From Porphyridium purpureum (lineage: Eukaryota; Rhodophyta; Bangiophyceae; Porphyridiales; Porphyridiaceae), in assembly GCA_008690995.1 (NCBI GenBank), contig VRMN01000001.1:1364001-1428000 (forward strand): a stretch of DNA of 64,000 nt. Direction: 5' to 3'. A model generated the notes under the pieces. That model did not search any database. It saw only the letters and a program-made list of their open reading frames with translations, and had not been told where the DNA came from. Below, piece by piece: positions 27,203 through 37,360 of the stretch. The translations under genes were made by a program, and so were the position numbers. Numbering within the stretch: position 1 is the stretch's first letter; each line of letters begins with the position of its first letter.

Positions 27203-28939
27203 ATGGGCGTGGAAGACTGCCCCGTTGTCGCATCGCACGTGGTGCTGGACGAGCGGCCAGAAATCGTGACCGCGCAGAGCGCCGCCGCGCAGCAATGGGG
27301 CTCACGGGCCGGCACGTCGGTCGGACAGGGTGCGGACGCCCAGCTCTGTGTGGAGGCGTTCGAGGAGCACCATGGAGCCATTCAAGCTGAGCTCCAGACC
27401 AAGGGGGTCCAGCGCATGTCGTGTGAAGCAAGTCAGGACGCGGGCTGTGTTCTCGACACTGCCGGACCAGCGCTGGAACATCCCACGCGCAGCATTTCTC
27501 CGTCCGCGTCGGGCACGTCATTGCACACGGACGTTCTCAGTCCTGTCGAAGCATCGTCTGAAAGCAGGGTATTGGCGGCCAGCAGGATGGGCTTCCGTCA
27601 CGGTCAAAAGGTGTTCGAAGACCGACTTGAATCAACGCTGTTTGACGGTATGGCGCAGCACGACGCTTCCTTCTGGGCAGACTGTAAGACTTTGCGTGCT
27701 TTGAGTTCATCGACTTCTGGGGTATCTTCTCTCACTCTGTCGCCTTCCTTGGACTCCACCATCAGTGGGTGGCGCGGTCGCGCGCTTTTGTCTGACCCTG
27801 GTTGTGATGCGAAAGAGGGCGCGTGCCACGATACCAAAGAGGTTGATGAGGAGCGCGGCGACTCGACCGGTCATTTGCTTGTTCAGATTGCTGGGATTAG
27901 TGCACAGGATCTTGCTCAAGTTTTTGCTCGGAAGGACCCGATGATTTTGATTGACGTGCGGACACGACTCTTGTACCACATGGAGCATATTGTGGGTGCG
28001 CAGAACATCAACATGCTCCAAGAGCAGGTCGACGCATCTCAAGTCAGTGCCAAGGGATCAGAGGCAGATAACGAAACTCTTGTTCGCGCTCTGATCCACT
28101 TCCTTAAGGATACGAGCGCGCATCGGCTTAATTCGCAGTCTTCGTACGAAGTTGTACTCTACGACCACGGTGGACCGGATCTTTCGGCAAGCTTTAGCCG
28201 CGCTGCTCAGCTGGTATGGTTGCTTAGCGAGCGATTCGAGGACGGAATGAGTGTATCTCGCATCTCCATGTTAGAAGGCGGCTTTGCTCGATTTGTACAA
28301 GGCTTCCCGGATCTCTGCAGAAAGGATGCAACGTCTTCGTGCGCTACCAGCAACCACGGTGAGTCTTTAGAGAAGTTGCTGAGAAGTAACCTTGGCAAAC
28401 GGCTGTATGCAAAGCTGGAAGGGCAAAACTTTTTCAATGTCATGGGCGGTACCGTGTCAAAAGCATCCCAGATTCTACCGTATCTCTACTTGGGTTGCCA
28501 GAGAGACGCATCGGACTACGAGCAGCTGAAGGCCCTTGGCATTACACACGTTCTCGTGGTCGGGTCCGAACTGGATACTTATTTTGGAAAGGACAAGTTT
28601 GTCTACAAGCACCTGTTGGCGCGCGACGCTTTGGATGAACCTATTGAGAACTTATTCAGCGAAGCGTGCGAGTTTTTGGAAGGGATTCGAAAGGATGAGC
28701 AAAGCAAGGTTTTGGTCCATTGCTATGCCGGTGTGAGCCGCTCGGCGACCATTGCGATTGCTTATCTCATATCTTTGAACTATACTTTACATGCGGCGCT
28801 TGAATTAGCGCGCGAGAGGAGATCGATTATTTGTCCGAACGCGCGCTTCATGCGTGCGCTGTGTGATTGGGAAGTCAAGGTGCTTGGGCTCTCAACGAAA
28901 GAGGAGCTCGCGTGCGACGTGCTTTCTTGGATGGAGTAA
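27203..28939 (+). CDS. Rhodanese-dual-specificity phosphatase (MAPK-phosphatase architecture)
   Basis: The protein has 578 residues. The first 200 or so are low complexity. A rhodanese/CDC25-like domain follows (about 225-390; DPMILIDVRTRLLYHMEHIVGA near 249-270), without an obvious active-site Cys. The C-terminal dual-specificity phosphatase domain (about 420-565) has the catalytic loop HCYAGVSRSA at about 506-515 (Cys nucleophile, Arg), preceded by the expected general-acid region with LARDALDEP. Rhodanese plus DSP is the layout of MAP-kinase phosphatases, where the rhodanese part docks the kinase. The docking basic cluster is not obvious, so the substrate remains open. Probably cytosolic or nuclear. 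Confidence 0.85.
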   Translation: MGVEDCPVVASHVVLDERPEIVTAQSAAAQQWGSRAGTSVGQGADAQLCVEAFEEHHGAIQAELQTKGVQRMSCEASQDAGCVLDTAGPALEHPTRSISPSASGTSLHTDVLSPVEASSESRVLAASRMGFRHGQKVFEDRLESTLFDGMAQHDASFWADCKTLRALSSSTSGVSSLTLSPSLDSTISGWRGRALLSDPGCDAKEGACHDTKEVDEERGDSTGHLLVQIAGISAQDLAQVFARKDPMILIDVRTRLLYHMEHIVGAQNINMLQEQVDASQVSAKGSEADNETLVRALIHFLKDTSAHRLNSQSSYEVVLYDHGGPDLSASFSRAAQLVWLLSERFEDGMSVSRISMLEGGFARFVQGFPDLCRKDATSSCATSNHGESLEKLLRSNLGKRLYAKLEGQNFFNVMGGTVSKASQILPYLYLGCQRDASDYEQLKALGITHVLVVGSELDTYFGKDKFVYKHLLARDALDEPIENLFSEACEFLEGIRKDEQSKVLVHCYAGVSRSATIAIAYLISLNYTLHAALELARERRSIICPNARFMRALCDWEVKVLGLSTKEELACDVLSWME

Positions 28940-29113
28940 GTGGCGTCTGGTGCCGTTGCTAAATCATGAGCTTGAGTTCCGAGAGTGGCTCCATAAAGGC
29001 TTGCGGTGCATGGTGAAAATGGATGTCTCGGAGCGTGTACAATTTCTTTTCGGATGTGAATGCTAGCATGTTCGCATACAAACGCAAGCAATGTAAATAT
29101 GGAATTCTATGTT

Positions 29114-30229
29114 TTAGATGACTTTGGCTTCATTGCGGAGCTTGTCTAACAGCTGGTCGACCGACTCGACCATGATGCCGGACTTCCGTTGAGGTGGCGA
29201 CGCCACATGCACGACGCGGTTGCGAGGAGAGATATCTACGCCAAGGCTTTCCACGCTAATGCTTTCAATAGGCTTCTTCTTGGCCTTCATGATATTGGGG
29301 AGCGTAGCGTATCTCGGACTGTTGAGCCGTAAATCGACACTGATAACACATGGCAACGAGATCTTGACCGTTTCCAAACCACCATCCACTTCTTGCGCCA
29401 CCAGCGCGTGAGTATTGCCTTCCATCTTCACGGTCGATGCAAACGTTGCCTGCATTCGCAAAGCAGAAAAGGAAAGCGGAGAGTCGCGCACAAGAGGAAG
29501 CATGGAAAGACAAAATGAAAGGAGATCACAAATACCATGGTCTGTTAGAATCCATTCACGAAGGAATTATCAACGTTCGATCCTTTTGGGTGGCTGATCG
29601 CGCTCAGGTGGCACGTTGCGTGTCTCAGGTTGTGAACTCCAGGAATTAGGTTCCTCAGCGCTTAAGTGGGCGGGTTAGGCCCGCGAGTAGGAAGACCATC
29701 GTGAAAGGAGGAAATCATCATTGACAGGGCTAATCGTGCCAGCTTTCGCACGATCACAAACAGAAAGAAAACTGGAACGCACCTGTGACCAACCTAACAA
29801 CGCAGACAACATCTGCGCAGTCTGGTTCGAATCATCATCGATCGCTTGCTTGCCCAAGAGAACCAGTTCAAGACCTGGCTTCTCCTTCTCCACAAGCTTA
29901 CGCAGTATCTTGGCCACTGCAAGCGGCTCTGGGCTCGCGCTGGCGTCTCCGTCTGGCGTGACAACATGAATTGCACGGTCCGCGCCCAACGCTAACGCGC
30001 TGCGCAGTGTTTCTGCCGCGCTCTTGTTCCCAATGCTCGCCGCCACCACCTCATCGACTAACTTTTTTTCCTTCATCTGGATAGCCTCCTCGAGCGCGAT
30101 CTCGCAGAATGGATTCATTGACCACTTCACATTCTTCAGATCGACCCCGGAGCCGTCCGCCTGCACGCGGATTTTGGTTAGATAGTCTACCACCCGCTTG
30201 ACTCCCACCAAGACTTTGCGCACCATCAC
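29114..30229 (-). CDS. ETFB: Electron transfer flavoprotein subunit beta (two exons)
   Basis: Exon 1 is 30229-29783 and exon 2 is 29449-29114. The 333-bp intron (29782-29450) begins GTGCGT and ends GCAG, and it is phase 0. Splicing gives 260 residues, matching the family's usual 250-260. Exon 1 opens [16 protein letters not shown] and includes [13 protein letters not shown] and [22 protein letters not shown]. Exon 2 carries EVDGGLETV and the ETF-beta signature [20 protein letters not shown]. With ETF-alpha it carries electrons from acyl-CoA and amino-acid dehydrogenases to ETF-ubiquinone oxidoreductase in the mitochondrial matrix. There is no obvious presequence, as in many ETF-beta proteins. 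Only two genes in this window show introns. Confidence 0.93.
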
Positions 30230-30373
30230 GGATCTCCGTCGTCAACCCCTCTATCGCACGATCCTCCTCTTCGCCCCTCTCCGATGACACGACCGCATCC
30301 TCCCTTTCGCCCGACGATCGACGAAGCCTGGCGATCGGAAGTAGCGCTGGAGAGATAGTCACGACACAAGTTC

Positions 30374-31462
30374 TTGGGCGGCTCGCCTGCTCGGATGGCG
30401 CGACGAAAGCCCAAGGGGGTGCATGAGTATGCTCGACACATTGCGCGCATCAGCTGCGCGCAGCTCGTGCTGGCACAGGACCAGCAGATGCGAGGGGATG
30501 GCGGGTCTGGCACTGATGCAGGCGAAGCGCCCCTTGAAGGCTTGGAGGGTGTCAACATGAGTGTGCTAGAGACCATGGCGGATTTGCTGGAGGCATACAT
30601 TGTTCAGCTCGCCCGTCGAGCCGCGAGCTATGCCAACTTGTCGGGAAGGTCTGTGGCAAATGCGAATGACGTCTTAGTGGCTATTGCCGATTCGGCGAGT
30701 GTGACCAGCACCGACGTGAGAGATTTGTGCCTATACGCTGCATACGAGGAAGTGCCTTTCCCGAAAAAGATACATGGTGCCGAACAGACCTCTTTGACGG
30801 CGGTGGCTTCTCCTTCTTCTTCCTCGCGATTGCCCTTGTGCCAGCCGACGCCGGCGATTACTTTGACTCGAAAGGACAAGGACCCCTTGTCAGAGCGTCT
30901 GAAGCGTGCTTTGCTCCGTGACAGCATGTCTGGAGCGCCGCCTACGACGGGCGCGGGAGTGGGAGCGGGAGCCCAGGCGCAGAACGGCGGAACGAGCACG
31001 CATCAGCTCAACGAGAGATCCGGAATGCCGGGTGAAGGCCCGCATCTGGAACCGTGGATGCCCGCGCTTCCTCCACAGCATTGTTACATTGAAAGCGCGA
31101 TGTTCGCGAGATCCGGTGATCGCTTCGATCCTGACGCGCGGCCTGTGATCGATGTTGCTGAAGCGTCTCATCAAAAAAGACAGGCAGAACATGCGCTGAT
31201 CAAGTTTGCGTCAAGCTCAAAGCGCTCGCGAGGCGCTGTCGGGGTTGATGAGAATCCCTTTTGGGTTCCATCTCGTGTGTTGGACTTACACGAGGAAGTG
31301 CGCGATGCTCACCGTGACCGCCCCGAGAATATTGAGCTGTCGCGGAGCACTGCGGTGTTTGAGAAACAGGGTGCCGCGTATCGACCTGACCAGGGAGACG
31401 CGCGAGCGATTCAGGCCGAGCGTATTTTGAAGGAAAGTGCCGGGATCCATGAGCGGGAATGA
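30374..31462 (+). CDS. TAF8: TFIID subunit TAF8
   Basis: The protein has 362 residues (ATG 30374; ATG 30395 gives MARRKPKG and is plausible). The histone-fold (bromodomain-associated) domain spans about residues 15-125, with ETMADLLEAYIVQLARRAASYANLSGRSVANANDVLVAI as its core helices. After a Ser/Pro linker it has the TAF8 C-terminal signature EPWMPALPPQHCYIES (about 236-251), then KRQAEHALIKF. TAF8 pairs with TAF10 and recruits TAF2 in TFIID. The gene is divergent from ETFB with about 145 bp between start codons. Confidence 0.85.
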   Translation: MGGSPARMARRKPKGVHEYARHIARISCAQLVLAQDQQMRGDGGSGTDAGEAPLEGLEGVNMSVLETMADLLEAYIVQLARRAASYANLSGRSVANANDVLVAIADSASVTSTDVRDLCLYAAYEEVPFPKKIHGAEQTSLTAVASPSSSSRLPLCQPTPAITLTRKDKDPLSERLKRALLRDSMSGAPPTTGAGVGAGAQAQNGGTSTHQLNERSGMPGEGPHLEPWMPALPPQHCYIESAMFARSGDRFDPDARPVIDVAEASHQKRQAEHALIKFASSSKRSRGAVGVDENPFWVPSRVLDLHEEVRDAHRDRPENIELSRSTAVFEKQGAAYRPDQGDARAIQAERILKESAGIHERE

Positions 31463-31587
31463 GCTTTTACTCAGCACATGCACAAAAGAAAGAAGAATCG
31501 GAGGTCGGTTGTTTCAATCTCGTGCACGACGGTCTGCTTCCGAAATAGTATGACACGAACAAGCCAAGTGTTTGATCAGTGCGCCGC

Positions 31588-33645
31588 TTAGTAGCCTCCT
31601 CTACTTGGCGCAGACGTTGTGCGAACCATTGAGTCGTCAAGTAGGCGCCGCCGTTCGCCCACGCGATCCTCCGATCCATAACGTGCTGGTGTGAGAACGA
31701 AGTGGTCCAGTCGTAGTCGGTCGCGCATTCGTCCCCAGATTAGGTTTCCGTAATTTGGATGGTAATGCATCATCTCTTCGCGCACTTGATTCACGTTGAG
31801 CGGCATCCATCCAAATGAGCTCGCCATCAGTCCGCTGTCGACAATGTTACGGAGCACGTGAGGTTGCTCCAGTACAAAATCCTCGCTCCGTGTCGGAAAT
31901 GGAGATTGAAGCTCCCGACGCGCGCCGGGCACAAGGGAAGGCATCGATTGCGATGGTACCAAAGTGCCGGTGCCGCGCCGTCCGCGGCTTTGAGGCCCCG
32001 CAAACAGAGCATCCAGGAGCGTTTGCTCGTCATTGTCATGCAGAAAGCCGAGCGTTTCTTGTGCACCATGTTTGCTTCGCGGTTTCCCTCCTTCCTTTAC
32101 GAGTACCTCATCCCATACGTGCCAGTACGAAACGAGATTAATAAGCGTTGCGAGCAAAGCGAGAAGGAAAGCGGGCGAGTACGTGCCAGTGTGCTGGCGA
32201 ATCATCGCAGACATAACGGCCCCTGTTGCATTCCCAGCAAGTCCGTACGCAAAAAGAGTCGATTGGACTCGGCCTTGAAGATGCTTTTCGAAAAGGCGAG
32301 GAGCGAGGGAATAGAATCCGTTGAAGCTCCCTCCATACCCGAACCCAAAAAGGGTAGCAAATGCTGCCAAAGAAAAAGGCGAGGTGCACAGGTGCGGCCA
32401 GAATCGCATTTCCGCTGTGTTCAAATCCTGGCCTGTGTGTACGAAAAGCAAAGCTATACCACACGCTGTCACCACGAGTGTACCAAGAGTGATACGCAGC
32501 TGGTCGAAGTACGACGCAAGCACGCCACAGCCAAGCTTGCCAGTCATCCCTGAAAAGTTGAGAAGCACAAAGAAGAGCGAAGCGTACGCCAGGGTATAGT
32601 GCCGATCCGCTGTTATAAATATGAGAATATTCTCGCCAAAGCATCCGTAAGCGTACTGCAGCAACGCAAAGTTCAGAGCTGTCAGCAGAAAGTCTCTGCG
32701 CGTTTGCCATGAAATCGTCTCTTCTCGCGGCGTACCGTCAGCGTATGAGTCGGCCAGCAGCGCGACTGGAGACTGACCTGCCACGAACTGCGCGCGTTGC
32801 TCGTCGTTCGTGTGAGGGAGCTCCAGTGGCCCATCTGAGGGCGAACTTGCGCCACGTTCCAACAATTGGGTGACGGCTCTCAGCGAATCGTTTCCAGCAT
32901 CGTCCTGATCTGTAGCTTTTTCCATGGCGCCGAAACGGAATTCGCCATCGCTCGCTTGGAGATCCTGGGACAGTTCACGTGAAGTGAAGTCCTTCTCTTT
33001 CGTGAGCGATGCGTGACTGGTCCAGCGGCTGACCAGCGTGCCGGGATCTGCCGACGGAATGGAATTGTTCTCGAGAAATTCAAAGTACGCCAGGGGCAGC
33101 GCAAATAGCATCACCCAGGCCGCCATCAGCATCATGGACGTTCTCCAGTTGAACATATCTGCGAGTGGTGAAAGCGCCATGGGGGTTAGAACCCCACCCA
33201 ACGAAAACCCGGCCAGGACCATGCCAATACCGATACCAATATTTGTATGGAAGTACTGGGCCACCAGCACGCTGATTCCAGGAAGGCCACAAAGCGCTGC
33301 AAACATGGCCATGAACGTGTGCAAAATGAACAGCTCGAGTAAAGTGTGTGCGGCCCACGCGTAGACAATCAACACGCATGACAGCCCCACAAGGCCGACG
33401 AGGACACATAATCTCGGCCCGTAGTAATCCAGCAAGGACCCGCCCGGCACGAGAAAGAACGTGTACGCCAGCTTGCCCACTGAAATGGGAATCGGTCCCA
33501 TGGACACCGGCACCCCGACGCTTTGCACAATCAACGGCATGAGCGTGGTGGGCGTGAAGAAAAAGGCTGACGTCTGCGAAAAGTTGAGCAGCATGCACGC
33601 GACGCCTACGCGCCACTTGCGTCGATTCAGCTCATCAATCTCCAT
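31588..33645 (-). CDS. Major facilitator superfamily transporter (Nodulin-like/monocarboxylate-like)
   Basis: The protein has 685 residues and about twelve membrane spans. N-half spans run from residue 13 to 200, with GPRLCVLVGLVGL and an MFS-like loop 2-3 region (GGSLLDYYGPR). A long hydrophilic loop (about 200-310) carries Ser/Asp/Glu. The second bundle runs from about 312 to 540, with TGKLGCGVLASYFDQLR. A cytosolic tail of about 140 residues ends Arg/Ser-rich. The overall shape resembles Nodulin-like/NFD4 or OxlT-like carriers. Substrate and membrane cannot be told from sequence. Only 66 bp separate its start codon from that of the DUS3 gene on the other strand. Confidence 0.85.
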   Translation of the reverse strand: MEIDELNRRKWRVGVACMLLNFSQTSAFFFTPTTLMPLIVQSVGVPVSMGPIPISVGKLAYTFFLVPGGSLLDYYGPRLCVLVGLVGLSCVLIVYAWAAHTLLELFILHTFMAMFAALCGLPGISVLVAQYFHTNIGIGIGMVLAGFSLGGVLTPMALSPLADMFNWRTSMMLMAAWVMLFALPLAYFEFLENNSIPSADPGTLVSRWTSHASLTKEKDFTSRELSQDLQASDGEFRFGAMEKATDQDDAGNDSLRAVTQLLERGASSPSDGPLELPHTNDEQRAQFVAGQSPVALLADSYADGTPREETISWQTRRDFLLTALNFALLQYAYGCFGENILIFITADRHYTLAYASLFFVLLNFSGMTGKLGCGVLASYFDQLRITLGTLVVTACGIALLFVHTGQDLNTAEMRFWPHLCTSPFSLAAFATLFGFGYGGSFNGFYSLAPRLFEKHLQGRVQSTLFAYGLAGNATGAVMSAMIRQHTGTYSPAFLLALLATLINLVSYWHVWDEVLVKEGGKPRSKHGAQETLGFLHDNDEQTLLDALFAGPQSRGRRGTGTLVPSQSMPSLVPGARRELQSPFPTRSEDFVLEQPHVLRNIVDSGLMASSFGWMPLNVNQVREEMMHYHPNYGNLIWGRMRDRLRLDHFVLTPARYGSEDRVGERRRLLDDSMVRTTSAPSRGGY

Positions 33646-33711
33646 TCTCCACCAGGTCGATCATTCACGCTGCGCTGTCCCCCAGACCACGAGCGTTGCA
33701 CCAACCGAACT

Positions 33712-35619
33712 TTGTCCACCGGTGCGACACCAGAAAGGTTGCGCGTGCGCGGAAACCGTTGGCCGTTGTCACCGCTGTTGTGGGTGATAAGTATGCCACC
33801 AGGTAGCGCGTGGAGTACTGCGGCTATGCCGGCCGAAAAGGAGGATAGCACCGAGGCTGATGGCGACGGCGCAGAATCCGTGCGTGTATTTCCGGGAAAG
33901 CGCCGCAAAGTTGACGACGTGCACGATCGTATGACCGGGTGCATGGAAAGTGGCCGTGTCGATGACGCCAATGTTGCCGCTGCCCCTGCCGCACGCGCAA
34001 ATGGTTCCCCGCACATTGGCAATGCGTGTGGAGAGGTGGACGGGAATGTAGCTAGGGGGGCAGCGCAACGTGCGAAGCCAGACTTGGCCGAATTGGAGGC
34101 TCCCGTCAAGCCCGAGTATGTGCTCCGTGTGGTCAAGCAGGAGGATGGATTGATCCGGGCGGTCGGCTTGACCGCCCATGATAAGGATCTCTCGGAGTAT
34201 CGCCAGTTGATGGATGTCACGGCGTGGACGAGCAGTACGCAAGCAGGCCGAACAGACGAGATGAATGGAAACGAAGCGGAAAAGTCAAAAGCAGCGGCAT
34301 GGAAGCGGGAGACGAACACTGATCAGACCAATTTTCTCAGCAGAGAAGTGATGGTTGGGCTGCGAAAGAAAAAGCATCCGTTCCCGCGTTATGAGAATTT
34401 CCAGAAAGACTACAAAGAGTACCGCAAGGCCATCGATAGAAGCGAGGCGCGAAATAATCTGGCATCGCCCACGGGCCCCGTATGGGCACCGTGTGCGGAC
34501 GATAGGCGCGCCGCCGATCTTGTGAAGCACAAGCGATTTCTTGCGCCCCTCACCACAGTCGGGAATCTGCCCTTTCGACGCGTATGCATCGGGTTGGGTG
34601 CAAACATGACGTGCGGGGAAATGGCTACCGCATTTAATCTCCTGCAAGGTGGTGCGTCAGAGTGGGCCCTACTTCGGCGGCACAAGGATGAGCGATTTTT
34701 CGGCGTGCAGCTTGCAGGCAACAACTGCGACCTCCTCGCCCGCGCAGCCGAGCTGGTGGCGTCTGAGTGCCAAGTCGACTTTATTGATTTGAACGCTGCG
34801 TGTCCTATCGATGTCATCACAAAACGCGGGGCAGGGTGTAGTTTGATGAGCAAGAAGGAACGCCTGCGCGAAATTTGCATGGGAATGAGCCACGTGGCCG
34901 GGGGTTCGATTCCATTGTCCGTGAAATTTCGCATTGGCGAGGACGAGGCGAAGCCAAACGCGCATACGCTTATCCCAATCATTCGAGCAGCCGGCGCGAG
35001 TTGGGTGACGATACACGGCCGGAGCAAGAAGCAACGGTATTCGAAAGCGGCAAATTGGGACTACCTGCTGAACAAGTGCGCGCCGGTAGCTCGCGAGGTC
35101 GGGCTTGGCTTCATCCCAAATGGAGACGTTTATTCGTACCATGATATTGACTATGAAGCCATGGACAGCGGCAAGTACTCGACTGTGATGGTGGCGCGGG
35201 GTGCGCTGATCAAGCCTTGGATCTTCACGGAAATTGAGGAGCGTCGTGATTGGGATATTTCAGCCACAGAGCGTCTGGAGCTGTATAAGGACTTTTGCAG
35301 GTTTGGCTTGGACCATTGGGGCGCCGACGCACGCGGAATCGACCGGACGCGCAAATTTCTGCTTGAGTGGATGAGTTTTGCGTGCAGATATGTTCCGATT
35401 GGTCTTCTGGAGCGCGTGCCAATAACTATGCGGCAGCGCGTGCCCCCACTGAAAGGGCGTAATCAGTTGGAAACGATGCTTGCATCCCAAGAGCCTGCAG
35501 ACTGGGTCAAACTCAGCGAGGCGATGCTGGGACCGGTCACCTCGGATTTTTCCTTCACGCCCAAGCACAAGAGTGACGCGTGGAAGGTCAGCGCGGAAAC
35601 GCTCCAAGAAAATGGATGA
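33712..35619 (+). CDS. DUS3: tRNA-dihydrouridine synthase 3 (DUS3)
   Basis: The frame gives 635 residues. ATG 33712 is used; MPAEKEDS at 33826 is a good alternative start. The N-terminal 200 residues are polar and contain no CCCH zinc fingers, which most fungal, animal and plant Dus3 proteins have. The FMN-binding TIM barrel starts at about residue 265 (KRFLAPLTTVGNLPFRR), with the catalytic Cys in DLNAACPIDV (about 362-371), KFRIG, THIHGRSKKQRYSK-type phosphate-binding motif (VTIHGRSKKQRY) and GDVYSYHD. The helical C-terminal domain follows (about 520-600). It reduces U47-type uridines in the tRNA variable loop. The missing zinc fingers may be compensated by the basic N-terminal extension, an inference. 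Confidence 0.88.
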   Translation: MSTGATPERLRVRGNRWPLSPLLWVISMPPGSAWSTAAMPAEKEDSTEADGDGAESVRVFPGKRRKVDDVHDRMTGCMESGRVDDANVAAAPAARANGSPHIGNACGEVDGNVARGAAQRAKPDLAELEAPVKPEYVLRVVKQEDGLIRAVGLTAHDKDLSEYRQLMDVTAWTSSTQAGRTDEMNGNEAEKSKAAAWKRETNTDQTNFLSREVMVGLRKKKHPFPRYENFQKDYKEYRKAIDRSEARNNLASPTGPVWAPCADDRRAADLVKHKRFLAPLTTVGNLPFRRVCIGLGANMTCGEMATAFNLLQGGASEWALLRRHKDERFFGVQLAGNNCDLLARAAELVASECQVDFIDLNAACPIDVITKRGAGCSLMSKKERLREICMGMSHVAGGSIPLSVKFRIGEDEAKPNAHTLIPIIRAAGASWVTIHGRSKKQRYSKAANWDYLLNKCAPVAREVGLGFIPNGDVYSYHDIDYEAMDSGKYSTVMVARGALIKPWIFTEIEERRDWDISATERLELYKDFCRFGLDHWGADARGIDRTRKFLLEWMSFACRYVPIGLLERVPITMRQRVPPLKGRNQLETMLASQEPADWVKLSEAMLGPVTSDFSFTPKHKSDAWKVSAETLQENG

Positions 35620-35812
35620 AATCACCTCGGCCAGCTTCTTCTGTTCCCGTCCGCGCATTTATCTTAAGCTAAAAAAGGAACGAGAAAATACTTTACCTAT
35701 CGTCTCTCGTTTGGAACGCGTAATGGGGTCCCAGAAGTGCTCGGCGCCTTGCGAGTCCCAATTCACTCGTCAAAGTGAGTTACACGATATGCGATGAGCC
35801 TCCGCGGAACCT

Positions 35813-37360
35813 CTACAACTTGGCCTTCGCGCCACCGTACTGGCGCATGAACTTGGCGTGAAACGAAGTAAATCGCTCAATAATATCGTCAAACATAGAC
35901 TCTGGCGGCAGGATGGTGGTGCGAAAATGGAACGTGCTGTCCTTTTGACCGAATCCGCTGCCCGGGACCACGCAGATGCCCGTTTGGTCAAGGAGCTCCA
36001 GGCAGTAAAACTCGTCCGGCTTGTGGCCCGCTTGCCTCGCGGCCTCAATCGCAGCGGGTGGAAGCGTGATTTGCGGGAACGCATACATACTGGACGTGAC
36101 CTCTGTGCACTGGACACCCTCCATCGTGTTAAACGTTCGCGCAAGCCTCAATGCTCTGCGCTTGAGCGACTCGATGATGCTGTTCATTTCCATGTTGTAC
36201 AGCGGGAACGATGGGTCGCCAGGTACTGGCGGCTGACACATGAGACCCACGTAAATCTGCCCGTCCACGTTGGAGCTCAGATTCATGGAAAGCAATTTGT
36301 AGATTTCATCGACCACTTTCGAGTCGACGTTCACAACCTCAAAGTACGCACCGCGCCTTCCGCACTCTCCTAGTGCTCCCTTGCTGACCGTATTGAAGGA
36401 AACGAGCTCCGTGCTGCACTGCGCGCTGCCACCCAACTCGCCAAGTGCCTTCTTGAAGGAAATAAAGGGCCTCGTATCGGGCTTGTAGATGTTGGTCTGA
36501 TACACCTCGTCTGCAAAGAGGACGACGCGCCTCCTCGCGCACCACATCAGCACGTCCTTGAGGTTTTCCATGGTGAGGCACATTCCGGTTGGATTACCCG
36601 GGTTGATGACCACGATAATGCGCGGCGTCACGCCGGACGCGACCGCGTCATTGTACGCGCGGTCGAGCTCAGCAATGTCCATGCCCCACTCGTTGCTCTC
36701 ATCCAAAAAGTAGCCCACCTTGGTGCCGTTCATGACCTCGACTGTGGCCGAGTAAAGCGGGTATTGTGGAATGGGCATCATGACTCCGTCATGGCGCCCA
36801 CGGATTGCGGTGCGCATGCAGAGGGTGATTCCGACGCCCGCGCCGTCGGTCAAAAAGACAGAGTCTGGGTCGGCCGGAAAGCCGTCGCGGCGCGTGATGA
36901 AGTCTGCGACCTGCTTGCGCACGAGGGCGTTTCCGCGCGAGTCCTGGTACGCGCCGGTGGAACCCACCGCTGCTAGGTACTCCTGCGCGCGCTGCACGGC
37001 GTCGCTGGGAATGCCGAGGCTCTTTGCGCGCTCCATGAGCGGCGGATGGGTGACGAGCGCCAGCACCTGGCGCGGAAACGTGATGGGCTTCTGCCCGAGT
37101 GCCTGCGGGTTCCCGACATTTGTCAGAATGACCTGCTTGCCGGCCTTGCTGCGCGCCTGTGCCGCGGCGTACAACTTGCCGCGCACCGCGTACTCTGCCT
37201 GCACCACATTCTGGTTGATCGAGTCCCTCGTCAGCACATGTCCACTGCCGCCGGCGCCACCCAGCTCCTGTCGCACCATCACCAGTTTCCCCTCCATTCC
37301 TCCCGTTCGTCCCTCCATCCGTCCGCCCCTCTCCACTCTCTTGCCCCGAGTCCCCTCCAA
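35813..37360 (-). CDS. Alanine aminotransferase
   Basis: The protein has 515 residues (ATG 37360; Mets at 15, 22 and 28 are alternative starts, and the Gly/Arg-rich first 28 residues are unconserved). AlaAT landmarks are AEYAVRGKLY, NVGNPQALGQKPITFPRQVLAL (78-103), LTDGAG, MPIPQYPLYSA (195-205), VINPGNPTGMCL (251-262), LFADEVYQTNIY (281-292) and the lysine motif SFNTVSKGALGECGRRGAYFEV with K327 binding PLP. It interconverts alanine/2-oxoglutarate and pyruvate/glutamate, in the cytosol or, if the long N terminus is a presequence, mitochondria. ACTGTAC/GTACAGT motifs lie at 37485-37491 and 37536-37542, upstream of the start. Confidence 0.92.
   Translation of the reverse strand: MEGTRGKRVERGGRMEGRTGGMEGKLVMVRQELGGAGGSGHVLTRDSINQNVVQAEYAVRGKLYAAAQARSKAGKQVILTNVGNPQALGQKPITFPRQVLALVTHPPLMERAKSLGIPSDAVQRAQEYLAAVGSTGAYQDSRGNALVRKQVADFITRRDGFPADPDSVFLTDGAGVGITLCMRTAIRGRHDGVMMPIPQYPLYSATVEVMNGTKVGYFLDESNEWGMDIAELDRAYNDAVASGVTPRIIVVINPGNPTGMCLTMENLKDVLMWCARRRVVLFADEVYQTNIYKPDTRPFISFKKALGELGGSAQCSTELVSFNTVSKGALGECGRRGAYFEVVNVDSKVVDEIYKLLSMNLSSNVDGQIYVGLMCQPPVPGDPSFPLYNMEMNSIIESLKRRALRLARTFNTMEGVQCTEVTSSMYAFPQITLPPAAIEAARQAGHKPDEFYCLELLDQTGICVVPGSGFGQKDSTFHFRTTILPPESMFDDIIERFTSFHAKFMRQYGGAKAKL

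Noticed and set aside
27189-27521. Frames antisense or offset to the phosphatase gene
   Set aside because: Shadow ORFs of a GC-rich gene.
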